64,000 nt of DNA, taken from the NCBI RefSeq assembly GCF_034480035.2, contig NZ_CP118753.2:1258677-1322676 (forward strand), in the 5' to 3' direction. Position 1 is the stretch's first letter, and each line of letters starts with the position of its first letter. The DNA comes from Methanosphaera sp. ISO3-F5 (GTDB taxonomy: Archaea > Methanobacteriota > Methanobacteria > Methanobacteriales > Methanobacteriaceae). The notes under the pieces were generated by a model. That model was not told the origin of the DNA. It saw only the letters and a program-made list of their open reading frames with translations, and did no database searches. Shown here piece after piece: positions 1 to 8,085 of this stretch. A program made the translations under genes and the position numbers.

Positions 1-211
1 ATACTCATAATACCACTGTTTCAAACCTTTAAACATTAATATTCACCCCATTTATTAAAATAATAATCATAACATCATACAATTTGTAAGACGATATAAC
101 CTAAAAAATTTATTCACTCTTGAAAAAATTTAGAATAAACTCTTACATCCTACCATATTCTATGAACATCATACCAACCATAAAAAAAGAGAAGGAATAA
201 TGTTATGGAAA

Positions 212-616
212 TTATAAGAAAATTTCCTCATAATAACCATCAGCATGTAACCACTTCTTAAATTGATTAACATCAACATCCATCCTGTTTGCCTGAAACT
301 CCAAATCTCTTTGACCAGGATATGGTATTGCCCTTAAAATATCCACGCACTCCTCATATAGTTTAGGCCTGAAATTGTTTATTTCATCAATTTCTTTAAG
401 TTTCTTATTTAACCGATTTAATTTTAATTTTTCCTTAGCTAAATCAACTTGTATCTTTTTAATATCACTTTCTATCAAAGATTTTTGATGCAGTAAATAT
501 TCCTTATTTAGCCGGAATTCATTTAATGCTTCCTTTACTATTTTACTCTTATTCTTGTACTGATCAAGATAATCCAAATGGGATTGATCCATATATAATG
601 TTATTCTTTGATTCAT
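212..616 (-). CDS. Hypothetical coiled-coil protein with RHH-like N-terminus
   Basis: A 134-residue protein that I cannot name. The first ~35 residues (MNQRITLYMDQ, then a helical segment with SKIVKEALNEF) look like the strand-helix-helix of a ribbon-helix-helix DNA-binding domain. Residues ~40-80 are a Lys/Glu/Leu-rich coiled coil. The last ~50 residues are globular and end in an aromatic-rich helix (KKWLHADGYYEE). The ATG is well supported: reading leftwards, GGAGTGA at 630-624 lies 7 bases upstream of it. A small transcriptional regulator or plasmid-type accessory protein is plausible, but that is inference from the N-terminal pattern alone. It stands alone and is transcribed away from the neighbouring + strand genes. 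Confidence 0.75.
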   Translation of the reverse strand: MNQRITLYMDQSHLDYLDQYKNKSKIVKEALNEFRLNKEYLLHQKSLIESDIKKIQVDLAKEKLKLNRLNKKLKEIDEINNFRPKLYEECVDILRAIPYPGQRDLEFQANRMDVDVNQFKKWLHADGYYEEIFL

Positions 617-802
617 AATTATTTCACTCCAATATGTGTTTTACAATTATATGTTATGTGAGAGGTATCAATGTTTGCTGAAAATCATATGTTTTAATAA
701 GAATATATTGCAAAGTAATAATATAATAATTTAATAACCTTTATATACTTTAATAATATATAATAATAAATGCAAAAAAAATAAAAGGAATGAAAAAATA
801 AA

Positions 803-1033
803 ATGAAAAACAACCTATACAAATCAATACTAAAAAGCATACTCGTAAACAAAAAAGTCGGAACAACCATAACAAGCAAAAAACACGAAAAACTACAACT
901 ATGGAAAAACGAACTAAAACCATACCTAGACAAACTAGCAAAAATGGGATACATCGACGGAAAATGGAAAACAATAAACATAAACCTCAAAATACTAAAA
1001 CCAATAAACACAAAAACCATAACCCAACTATAA
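803..1033 (+). CDS. Small basic hypothetical protein
   Basis: A 76-residue Lys/Asn/Ile-rich protein of unknown function. It starts with ATG but has no strong ribosome binding site (only AAAGGAATG about 15 bases upstream). It lies in a + strand segment that is almost devoid of T and G, so part of its amino-acid make-up is driven by base composition. The middle (KLQLWKNELKPYLDKLAKMGY) reads like a genuine amphipathic helix pair. It may be a real small protein or a chance open frame in an A+C-rich block. Confidence 0.45.
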   Translation: MKNNLYKSILKSILVNKKVGTTITSKKHEKLQLWKNELKPYLDKLAKMGYIDGKWKTININLKILKPINTKTITQL

Positions 1034-1139
1034 AAAAACCACACACAAACCCCCCCAAAAAACAAAAAAAAGACAAATAAAACTAAATAAAAAACAAAAC
1101 AAAAATAACAAATAACACAAAAAAAGGAAACAAAAGAAG

Positions 1140-1571
1140 ATGATATACGACTACCAAATGCACAAAGAAATAGAAGAAATGATACACGAAAGAAAACTCT
1201 ACGAACACAAATACAACAAAGGAAACGAACTAATAAAAGTACAAGAAAGCCTAAACAAAAGAATCATAACACTAAAACAACAACTACTAGACGACCCAGA
1301 AAACCCAAACCTCAACCTAGAACTCGGATTCTGCGAATCAGAAGTAGAAAGACTAAAAAAAGAACTAGACGAATTCCAAGACAAATACGAAAAAAAAGAA
1401 ATCAAAATAGCAATACACGAAAACATAATGGAATTCAACATAAAAGAACTAACCCGATACATAGAATACCTAGAAGAACTAGAAATCGACGAAGTACTAC
1501 TAGAAGGCATAAAAAACACAACAGAATCACTAGAATACAACCTCGCAATGCTAAAAATACTACAAAAATAA
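1140..1571 (+). CDS. Coiled-coil hypothetical protein
   Basis: A 143-residue, strongly charged and almost wholly helical protein. Heptad-like Glu/Lys/Leu runs extend from about residue 5 to 140, with one break at DDPENPNL (~residues 51-58). No catalytic motif is visible. AAAAAAGGAAA lies about 10 bases before the ATG. The regular coiled-coil pattern with acidic and basic residues balanced is unlike the Thr/Asn/Gln noise expected from the local A+C-rich bias, so I think the gene is real. Its partner and function are unknown. It sits in a row of small + strand genes at 803-2326. Confidence 0.6.
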   Translation: MIYDYQMHKEIEEMIHERKLYEHKYNKGNELIKVQESLNKRIITLKQQLLDDPENPNLNLELGFCESEVERLKKELDEFQDKYEKKEIKIAIHENIMEFNIKELTRYIEYLEELEIDEVLLEGIKNTTESLEYNLAMLKILQK

Positions 1572-1729
1572 CCCCCCACACCCCTCCACACCAATAAACA
1601 AAAACTTAACCAAACTACACTAATTCTTAAAAAAAGTAATACCAAAATATCAAACAAACAACAAAAAAGTAATACAAAAACCAAAAAAATCAATAACTTA
1701 ATAAACAATACAAAACAAAAATATAACAC

Positions 1730-2200
1730 ATGAATATGAAAAAAACACAAAAAAGTAATAACACACTAACCCAACAAACACAAACACTACAAAACATCAT
1801 CACAACACTAAACAACACAAACACAAACAACTTCACAAACACAATAAAACAATACGGAACAATCAACTACACCAGAACACAATACCTACCACAACTATCA
1901 AAAACAATAACCGAAAACCCACAACACCAAAACAAACTATACAACTACACAACACTAGAATCAATGATACTAGACCTACTAGAACACATAGAATCAAACA
2001 CAATCAAAACAATAGAAAACACACCCACCAACCAACAAAAAACCAAAACACAAATACAATACACAACACAACTACTCACACTACTACAACAAACACTAAC
2101 ACAAACCAACCAAGAAACAATAACACAAACAATACTACAAACACAAAACCAATACTACCAACTAATATACAACGAAAAAACAGACACAAGAATCAAATAA
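1730..2200 (+). CDS. Low-complexity Thr/Asn/Gln-rich hypothetical protein
   Basis: A 156-residue open frame in which Thr, Asn and Gln dominate and Gly, Val and Ala are nearly absent. The coding strand contains very little G or T. A helical, Leu-containing core (ESMILDLLEHIES, LLTLLQQTL) suggests a possible real coiled-coil protein. There is no signal peptide or known domain. The composition is what strand-biased mutation would give, so it could be a strongly drifted relative of the 1140-1571 protein or a non-coding open frame. The next gene, a 34-residue membrane protein, begins 21 bases after it. Confidence 0.4.
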   Translation: MNMKKTQKSNNTLTQQTQTLQNIITTLNNTNTNNFTNTIKQYGTINYTRTQYLPQLSKTITENPQHQNKLYNYTTLESMILDLLEHIESNTIKTIENTPTNQQKTKTQIQYTTQLLTLLQQTLTQTNQETITQTILQTQNQYYQLIYNEKTDTRIK

Positions 2201-2221
2201 AACAAAAAAAGGAGAAAAAAA

Positions 2222-2326
2222 ATGAACACACAAAAACAAGAAAAACAAAAAGAAATACCAAAAATAATCATACTACTCCTAACATTCTTCCTGATAAAAA
2301 GTCTACTACTAATATACCTATTATAA
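2222..2326 (+). CDS. 34-residue single-span membrane microprotein
   Basis: A very short frame, ATG at 2222 and TAA at 2324-2326. It has a textbook ribosome binding site, AAAAGGAG ending at 2214, with an 8-base spacer. The protein has a charged N-terminus (NTQKQEKQKEIPK) followed by about 19 hydrophobic residues, mostly Ile and Leu, which form one transmembrane helix. It follows the 1730-2200 frame by 21 bases and is probably co-transcribed with it. Its last 6 bases overlap the 3' end of the convergent radical SAM gene. The function is unknown. A small membrane peptide such as a toxin or membrane-complex subunit is possible, but nothing proves it. Confidence 0.5.
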   Translation: MNTQKQEKQKEIPKIIILLLTFFLIKSLLLIYLL

Positions 2327-3580
2327 ATTGATGTAACTTGGAACCCTAGGCGTCCAAGCATCATCAAGAATATTTTTAACCTCATCATAAGACATATAAC
2401 GGAGTTCTTTAGCTTTTTCTTGAGGTATTTTTTTACGTTCTAACTTAGAACTATGAAAATCAGCATCCATCCTAATACAAATATTATGTCTACGAACATT
2501 ACGTCTAAATGAACGAACTTCCTCATCAGTCCAATTAGGATTAATATGATACTCTTTATTAGTTTGTTTACGCTTACTAGGATTATAACCATCATCTGTT
2601 TTATCCAAAGGTCTAAAACGACAATCAGTTATCTGAACACCCCACTCAAAACATTTAACTCGTTTATCCTCCATTTCATTATAATCAATATCATGATTAT
2701 AAATCATGAAAACAGATATTTCTCTAGGTTTAAATCCAGCTTCAAACAATATGTCCAACTGTTGTTTAATAAACTCAGCATCACTATAATGATGATCCCA
2801 AGCAATTTTAGGATTTTTAAAACCTGCCTCTTTCATCTTATAAGCATATTCCGGATGATCTATCAATAAACGACCATCAAAACCACTCTGAGATTCAACA
2901 TAAGAAATCTTCTTTTCTTTCTTCAATTCAATTAATTCATCCAATATATTATCAATACAAGGATTAGCTAAAAGATTATTATCATAAAAAACAATCTTCT
3001 TCTTAAAAATTTCATCTTTAATACTTTTCTTATACAACCAATCTGGCTCCACTACATAAACACCACAAAAACCACATTTACGAATACAACCACGAGTAGT
3101 ATGTAAAATTTGATAATCAACATCAACCAAATCATAAGCAGGTCTTAATTTTTCAGCCTCAGGAATAATACCCGTAATAACATCATCACATCCAGTATAC
3201 TCCAAACAATGATCTCGTAATAAAGAAGCATAAATTCCACCAACCAAAACTGGAGCATTAGGATATAACCTTTTATAATACTGAACAGCATCTTTCACAT
3301 AACTAGACCAATAAGTAAAAACAGACGTTATACAAATTAAATCAGGAATAAAATCAACATCTGCATTATCTTCTATAAATAAAGTTTGTTGAGTTAAATC
3401 TTTATGTTCATGACGAATTAACTTTACATCAATAGATTTTTCCCTTAAGAAACTAGCAATTTTTAATAAACCTATAGGCAAAAAGTTAGAATGATTTCTA
3501 CTCTTTGTAGGAATAGGAAAATCTGGTTCAACTAATAAAACCTTTTTAGTCTCTTTTTTAATCCATTGATTTAACGTCAT
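2321..3580 (-). CDS. Radical SAM protein with B12-binding-like N-terminal domain
   Basis: A 419-residue cytoplasmic enzyme. Residues ~15-145 resemble the Rossmann-like cobalamin-binding fold found in many B12-dependent radical SAM proteins (VLLVEPDFPIP, PDLICITSVF, APVLVGGIYASL). The radical SAM core starts at TTRGCIRKCGFC with the CxxxCxxC cysteines at about residues 165, 169 and 172, which would bind the 4Fe-4S cluster. I see no DxHxxG motif, so B12 may not be bound through a histidine. I moved the start from a TTG at 3595 to the ATG at 3578-3580, because GGAAGGAT lies just upstream of it. The substrate is unknown, and there is no operon partner to suggest one. Confidence 0.85.
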   Translation of the reverse strand: MTLNQWIKKETKKVLLVEPDFPIPTKSRNHSNFLPIGLLKIASFLREKSIDVKLIRHEHKDLTQQTLFIEDNADVDFIPDLICITSVFTYWSSYVKDAVQYYKRLYPNAPVLVGGIYASLLRDHCLEYTGCDDVITGIIPEAEKLRPAYDLVDVDYQILHTTRGCIRKCGFCGVYVVEPDWLYKKSIKDEIFKKKIVFYDNNLLANPCIDNILDELIELKKEKKISYVESQSGFDGRLLIDHPEYAYKMKEAGFKNPKIAWDHHYSDAEFIKQQLDILFEAGFKPREISVFMIYNHDIDYNEMEDKRVKCFEWGVQITDCRFRPLDKTDDGYNPSKRKQTNKEYHINPNWTDEEVRSFRRNVRRHNICIRMDADFHSSKLERKKIPQEKAKELRYMSYDEVKNILDDAWTPRVPSYINL

Positions 3581-4050
3581 ATTTAATCCTTCCAATATTA
3601 ATAATATGAACTTGATCGTATATAATTATATTTAAAATAATTTCAAAAAAGTATATAATAAAATAAATGTATATAATATAGTTTAATTTAAATATTAATC
3701 TTTTAAAATGCTTTATTCAATAATTTTACAATTAATTATCTAGATAATAATGTACTAATTATATGCATTAGTATTTAATAGCTTAAATACAGATATTAGC
3801 AAATACTAATTAAATCAATAGAAAATAATTTGTTTTTTATATTTATACTTTTTAAATAAAAATAAATATTAATTTTTATATATCAATTAAATCAAAAATT
3901 TAACTTTTAACCATAAGATATTTTTTTATATAACCTGTTAAAAATTTAAAGATTTAATTTTAAAAATATAATGTTCATTGAAATACCTTCTAGAAAAATA
4001 TATTTACTATTTTAATTAGATCTTAAATTATTAAAGAAGATAGGGATTTT
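3581..4050. other. AT-rich intergenic stretch before the defence island
   Basis: About 470 bases without a credible coding frame. It must hold the promoter of the leftward radical SAM gene (AT-rich TATA-like sequence around 3620-3633) and, near its right end, the promoter of the island that starts at 4051. Long A/T tracts prevent me from choosing one TATA box for the island. I see no tRNA, inverted repeat or integrase remnant here. Confidence 0.5.
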
Positions 4051-4791
4051 ATGTCTTTTATTGATATCGATAAATTTATTAAAGCTACCTATAAATCCAC
4101 TAATAACGATTTAATATTGGATTTTTACAATATTGTTTTATCAGAATCTGTAAAATATGATAGAATTACAGGTTTTTTTAGTTCATCTAGTTTAGCTGTT
4201 GCAGCTTCAGGAATAGTTAACCTTATAGATAATAATGGTCATATGCGACTTTTATGTGGTTCAACATTAAATGACGAAGATACGGATGCAATTTTAAATG
4301 CAGATGATTTAAAAAATTTAATTAATTCTAAATTTTTAAAAGATATAGATAATATCGAAAATAAAATTATTGACGATCATGTAAAAATATTAGGTTGGAT
4401 GGTTGCCAATGATATATTAGATATTAAAATAGGTGTTAAAAAAACAAAATCTGGTTATAGTTCATCAAGCATGTTACATTCTAAAATTGGTATTTTATAT
4501 GATTCTAATCAGAATATAATAACATTTGATGGTTCTGTTAATGAAACAGCAAATGGTTGGATTAATAATATAGAATCACTAAAAGTTTTTAAAAGTTGGA
4601 AAGATTTTAAATTCATGCAAGAAGATATTGATGATTTTAATAAATATTGGGAAGGTAAAGAAGATTCTTTAGAAGTTTTTGATATCCCTGAAGCTTCTAA
4701 AAAATGTTTAGGCACTGTTCAGAATCTATGGGAATGTTGGTTTTTTGGGATTGATTTTGAAGAAGTTGTTGATGGGTTTTTTGTTTTGTAG
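4051..4791 (+). pseudogene. 5' half of a PLD-helicase gene, cut off by an insertion sequence
   Basis: Codons 1-220 (4051-4710) encode a phospholipase D-like nuclease domain. HxK is at His143/Lys145 (LHSKIGILYD), followed by DGSVNET, the usual HKD-type continuation. The frame then enters the insertion sequence and adds 26 foreign residues before a stop at 4789-4791. If the element (4711-6468) and one copy of its 7-base duplication are removed, codon 220 joins 6476 in frame. The product would then be a continuous ~685-residue PLD plus SF2 helicase protein. The two halves show no other mutation, so the insertion looks recent. The PLD fragment may still be made as a stand-alone protein. Confidence 0.85.
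4704..4710 (+). repeat. Left copy of 7-bp target-site duplication (ATGTTTA)
   Basis: ATGTTTA directly precedes the left end of the insertion sequence and is repeated directly after its right end. In the intact gene it encodes part of Lys-Cys-Leu at the PLD-helicase linker. Confidence 0.85.
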
Positions 4792-6468
4792 TACGTTTCT
4801 GTGGATCCATCGTATTCTTGCACTTTTAAGTCTTCTCTTTAGTCCTCGTATTGTTCTGTATCTTCTTTTTAGTTGACGTGGAAGTGTTGTTTTGAAGTAT
4901 AATTCTATTATGTTGTTGGTTTTTGGTATTGCTTCGTTGTTTAGGTATTGTGTTAGTTCGTTGAAGTTATTTTTAATTCTTTTGATGCTAGTTGCTACTG
5001 AATCTGGTAAAAACTGTATATTGTTGGTTAAGTGTGATAGGCGTCCTTTTGCTAGTTTTATGTTTTCTGCTTTGAATATGTTGGATATTCTTTCAAGGTA
5101 GTTGTTTAGTTCTTTGATCTGTTTTTTGTTGTGTTTTATTTGTTTTTTTATGTTTTTGATTTCTTTTTCTAGTGTTTTGATGTCATTGTGTAGTTTTTTC
5201 TGTTTTTTATCTGTTATTGGTCCCATGTGTGGTTTGTATTTTTCTAGTTTTTTATGTATTTTTTCGTTGATTTCTTCTAATTTATGGTATTTTCCATTGT
5301 TTTTACGTGTGATTCTTCGGATAACTGGATATACTTCCATTCCTACGTTGTACATCATGTGAAAGACGCATCTTTGTTGTATCATGTTAAATTCTTCTAT
5401 TATAGGAGGATAAGCTGAATATCCGTCGGTTATCATTATTTCATGTGGTATGTCGTCCAGTATTTGGTGGAAATATTTTTCAATAATTTCCGTGTCAAAT
5501 AGTGTTGCATATTCCAGAAAATCTTCATAAGGATATTGGGTATTTGCATCAATAATCATTAACCGTGACATATATTCTCCATTTTGTGATGGAAATTGCT
5601 CATCATAGTGATATTTGCCACTATCTTTAAGATTTTCTTTTTCTACTTGTTGTTCTACCTGTTTTTCTTTTTCTTCAAGGTATGAATCTGCAGTATTATT
5701 TTCATGATAAAAAACCGTAGATTTTGGTAAATGTATATCAAAAAGTGCTTCAAACAATTCAGACTTCTTTTCATATGATTCTTCACCAATCTCGGATAAT
5801 TTAACACCCCACTCTTTAACAGTAGAAGTATAAACAGAATAATTATCAATAAATTCATTAAAATTAGTTACAATACGATTACCACATTCTGGACAGGAAT
5901 AATCCTTAACACTAACAGGAATGCCATTAGGTTTACGAGTATGATAACCCTTAGAATGTAATTTACAACCACAATCACCACATACTTCATCAGTAAGAAC
6001 ATAAGTAACCTTAAAATCAAGTAAACCCATCATTTTAAAGATTAATAAAAAATCAGGAGATAAACAATCAGGAAAAATAATTTCATCAATATCACCAGAA
6101 ACGATATCTTTAAGACAAGTTAAATCTAATATATTATTGGTAAGAGTTTTATTCGACTTCATAATAATATATATTACTCTTACCACTATTTATAGACTTA
6201 TACAAACTTAAAATTAGAAATACAAAACAGAACAAAATCCATACAAATAAACAAGTTGATAAATATCAGATATTAACTAAAACAGTACATATAACACAGT
6301 ACAAAAAATAAAACAAATAATCACCAATTTAAACAAACATATAAGAACATAACTACTTTTAATTAAATAACAACACTCATTTAATCAACAAAAAATAAAA
6401 CTAATTTATTCTATCAAAAATTTTAAGAAAACAAGAAAAATTCATCCCCATGATTATTAGATAGTACC
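4711..6468. mobile_element. Insertion sequence, 1758 bp, with imperfect terminal inverted repeats
   Basis: The left end begins GGCACTGTTCAG and the right end, read inwards on the other strand, begins GGTACTATCTAA. Over the first ~26 bases, 16 match, including GG, ACT and an inner ATGGG block. Direct 7-base duplications (ATGTTTA) flank it exactly. One transposase gene fills most of the element on the - strand, and its stop codon lies 15 bases from the left tip. The family is uncertain. A zinc-ribbon N-terminus plus a DDE core suggests an ISM1/ISNCY-like or ISL3-like relative. A comparison with ISfinder would settle this. Confidence 0.9.
4726..6162 (-). CDS. DDE transposase of the insertion sequence
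   Basis: A 478-residue transposase. A zinc ribbon (CGDCGC ... CPECG) lies at about residues 65-100, probably followed by a helix-turn-helix. The candidate catalytic acids are Asp in LMIIDANTQYP, Asp in MITDGYSAYP and Glu in TNNIIELYF. CVFHMMYNV follows the second Asp, a C/H pattern seen in several DDE transposase families. A Lys-rich coiled-coil insertion lies before the final Glu. I prefer the ATG at 6160-6162 over an upstream GTG (6184-6186). The gene is intact, so the element is probably still mobile. It is transcribed against the defence operon it interrupts. Confidence 0.88.
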   Translation of the reverse strand: MKSNKTLTNNILDLTCLKDIVSGDIDEIIFPDCLSPDFLLIFKMMGLLDFKVTYVLTDEVCGDCGCKLHSKGYHTRKPNGIPVSVKDYSCPECGNRIVTNFNEFIDNYSVYTSTVKEWGVKLSEIGEESYEKKSELFEALFDIHLPKSTVFYHENNTADSYLEEKEKQVEQQVEKENLKDSGKYHYDEQFPSQNGEYMSRLMIIDANTQYPYEDFLEYATLFDTEIIEKYFHQILDDIPHEIMITDGYSAYPPIIEEFNMIQQRCVFHMMYNVGMEVYPVIRRITRKNNGKYHKLEEINEKIHKKLEKYKPHMGPITDKKQKKLHNDIKTLEKEIKNIKKQIKHNKKQIKELNNYLERISNIFKAENIKLAKGRLSHLTNNIQFLPDSVATSIKRIKNNFNELTQYLNNEAIPKTNNIIELYFKTTLPRQLKRRYRTIRGLKRRLKSARIRWIHRNVLQNKKPINNFFKINPKKPTFP

Positions 6469-6475
6469 ATGTTTA
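6469..6475 (+). repeat. Right copy of 7-bp target-site duplication (ATGTTTA)
   Basis: Identical to 4704-4710. Coding resumes in frame at 6476 (ATT AAA AAA GCA CCC ...), giving 23 codons that belonged to the split gene before the ATG at 6545. Confidence 0.85.
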
Positions 6476-6544
6476 ATTAAAAAAGCACCCAATAATACTA
6501 ACGAATTAAAAACCTTAATTAAAAAATTAAAAAATCAAAGAAAA

Positions 6545-7873
6545 ATGAAAAATAAAGATCAACGTAAATTATTTAAACACCAAGAAAATGCTATAAATTT
6601 TTGGTTTGACCATTCATGCAAAGGAATCTTTGAAATGGCTACAGGTACTGGAAAAACGTTTACTGCATTAAAATCTCTTGAAAAATTATTAAAAAAGGAT
6701 AATCAAATTTTAACTGTTATAGCATCCCCTCAAGCTCATATATCATTACAATGGATTAATGAAATAAATAATTTAGGATTTGCAAATTGTTATAACTTTT
6801 TTGGTAGCGTAAATAATCAGTGGTATAAGGAACTTTCTAAATTAATTACTAGAATTAATTTAAATGTACAGTTTAATAAACCCAACATTATTTGTACTAC
6901 TCATAAATCATTCTCTAATGAAAAATTTATTAAATTAATTAAACAAATTAAGAAAAAATGTGTAATAATTGATGAAATGCATCATGTTGGTTCTGATGTA
7001 CTAAGTAATGGTCTATTAGAATCATATGATTATAGATTAGGTTTAAGTGCTACTCCTTCAAGGTTTATGGATGATGAGGGTACAGAAAAATTATTAGATT
7101 ATTTTAATAATAATATTTACTCATTTACATTGAAAGATGCTTTAACAACAATTAATGAAATAACTGGTGAAACTTTTTTAACACCATATAATTATTATCC
7201 ATATAAAGTTAGATTAACACCTAAAGAAGAAGAGGAATATATTAAATTATCTAAATCTATTCTAATTTCATTTAACTCTAAAAATCAAAACAAAAAAAAT
7301 CTTAAAAAACTCATAATTAAACGTAAAAAAATTGTAAACAATGCGATTAATAAATATGAAATTTTTAAGAAAATTTTAGATGAAATAGAAGATAAAGATC
7401 ATTTAATAGTTTTTTGTTCAGATAAACAAATAAGTAATGTTTTAAAAATTCTTAACGAAAAAAACTTCACTAGACATAGATTTACTGAAAAAGAAAAATC
7501 TTACTCGAGTAAGAAATATAATGGATTATCCCAAAGAGAAAAAATATTGAAAGAATTTGATGATGGAGACATTAATGTTATTGTAGCTATAAAATGTTTA
7601 GATGAAGGTGTGGATGTACCTTCAGCAAATAAAGTAATTATTATGTCAAGTTCTACAAACCCTATAGAATATGTACAAAGAAGAGGAAGAGTTTTAAGAA
7701 GATATAAAAATAAAAAAATTGCAAGAATATATGATTTAACAGTTATTCAAAATGAAGACATAAGATTTAACTCTTTAAATAAAAATGAAATTAATAGATT
7801 AAATAATTTTATTGATACTGCAAATAATAAATTAGAATGTTACAAATTATTAGATAAATGGGGAGTTTTATAA
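6545..7873 (+). CDS. SF2 helicase, 3' half of the split PLD-helicase (Dnd-type restriction helicase)
   Basis: The 442-residue remnant, starting at an internal ATG, still carries a complete helicase. It has motif I MATGTGKT, motif II with DEMHH, motif III LSATPSR, and motif VI YVQRRGRVLRR. The frame is also open from 6476, so 23 native residues before this ATG are now untranslated or lost. Its length and order resemble the DEAD/DEAH protein often annotated as a DNA phosphorothioation system restriction enzyme; that is from memory. The next gene starts on the base after its TAA, so it belongs to the downstream operon. Expression now depends on the insertion sequence end or on a cryptic promoter. 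It might still fold, but it lacks the PLD nuclease domain. Confidence 0.85.
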   Translation: MKNKDQRKLFKHQENAINFWFDHSCKGIFEMATGTGKTFTALKSLEKLLKKDNQILTVIASPQAHISLQWINEINNLGFANCYNFFGSVNNQWYKELSKLITRINLNVQFNKPNIICTTHKSFSNEKFIKLIKQIKKKCVIIDEMHHVGSDVLSNGLLESYDYRLGLSATPSRFMDDEGTEKLLDYFNNNIYSFTLKDALTTINEITGETFLTPYNYYPYKVRLTPKEEEEYIKLSKSILISFNSKNQNKKNLKKLIIKRKKIVNNAINKYEIFKKILDEIEDKDHLIVFCSDKQISNVLKILNEKNFTRHRFTEKEKSYSSKKYNGLSQREKILKEFDDGDINVIVAIKCLDEGVDVPSANKVIIMSSSTNPIEYVQRRGRVLRRYKNKKIARIYDLTVIQNEDIRFNSLNKNEINRLNNFIDTANNKLECYKLLDKWGVL

Positions 7874-8083
7874 ATGATAAATCATGAATTAGATGAAAAT
7901 AAGTATTATAAAATTAATTCACAGATAATCGAAGAAATCAATAACTTAGAGATAGATATTAATCTAAAAGATTGTTTAAAAGAAATTTTATTATTTGAAT
8001 ATGATATTAGTAATCAATATAATCCAAATTTCAAAAAACAATACGAGAAAATAATAAATAAATATTTCGAACAGGGAGACTAA
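7874..8083 (+). CDS. Small protein of the Dnd/Dpt-type operon
   Basis: A 69-residue acidic helical protein with no recognisable catalytic residue. Its ATG follows the helicase TAA with no gap, and its stop lies 2 bases before the DndD-like gene, so translation is surely coupled. Small proteins at this position, between a helicase and a DndD-like ATPase, are known in DNA-modification-linked loci and are probably accessory subunits. I infer this from position, not from sequence. A ribosome binding site for the next gene (CAGGGAG) lies in its last codons. Confidence 0.75.
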   Translation: MINHELDENKYYKINSQIIEEINNLEIDINLKDCLKEILLFEYDISNQYNPNFKKQYEKIINKYFEQGD

Positions 8084-8085
8084 TC

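Noticed and set aside
1629-1760. Repeated AAAAAGTAATA motif (three times)
   Set aside because: Irregular spacing in an A-rich block and partly inside a coding frame. No clear promoter or operator logic.
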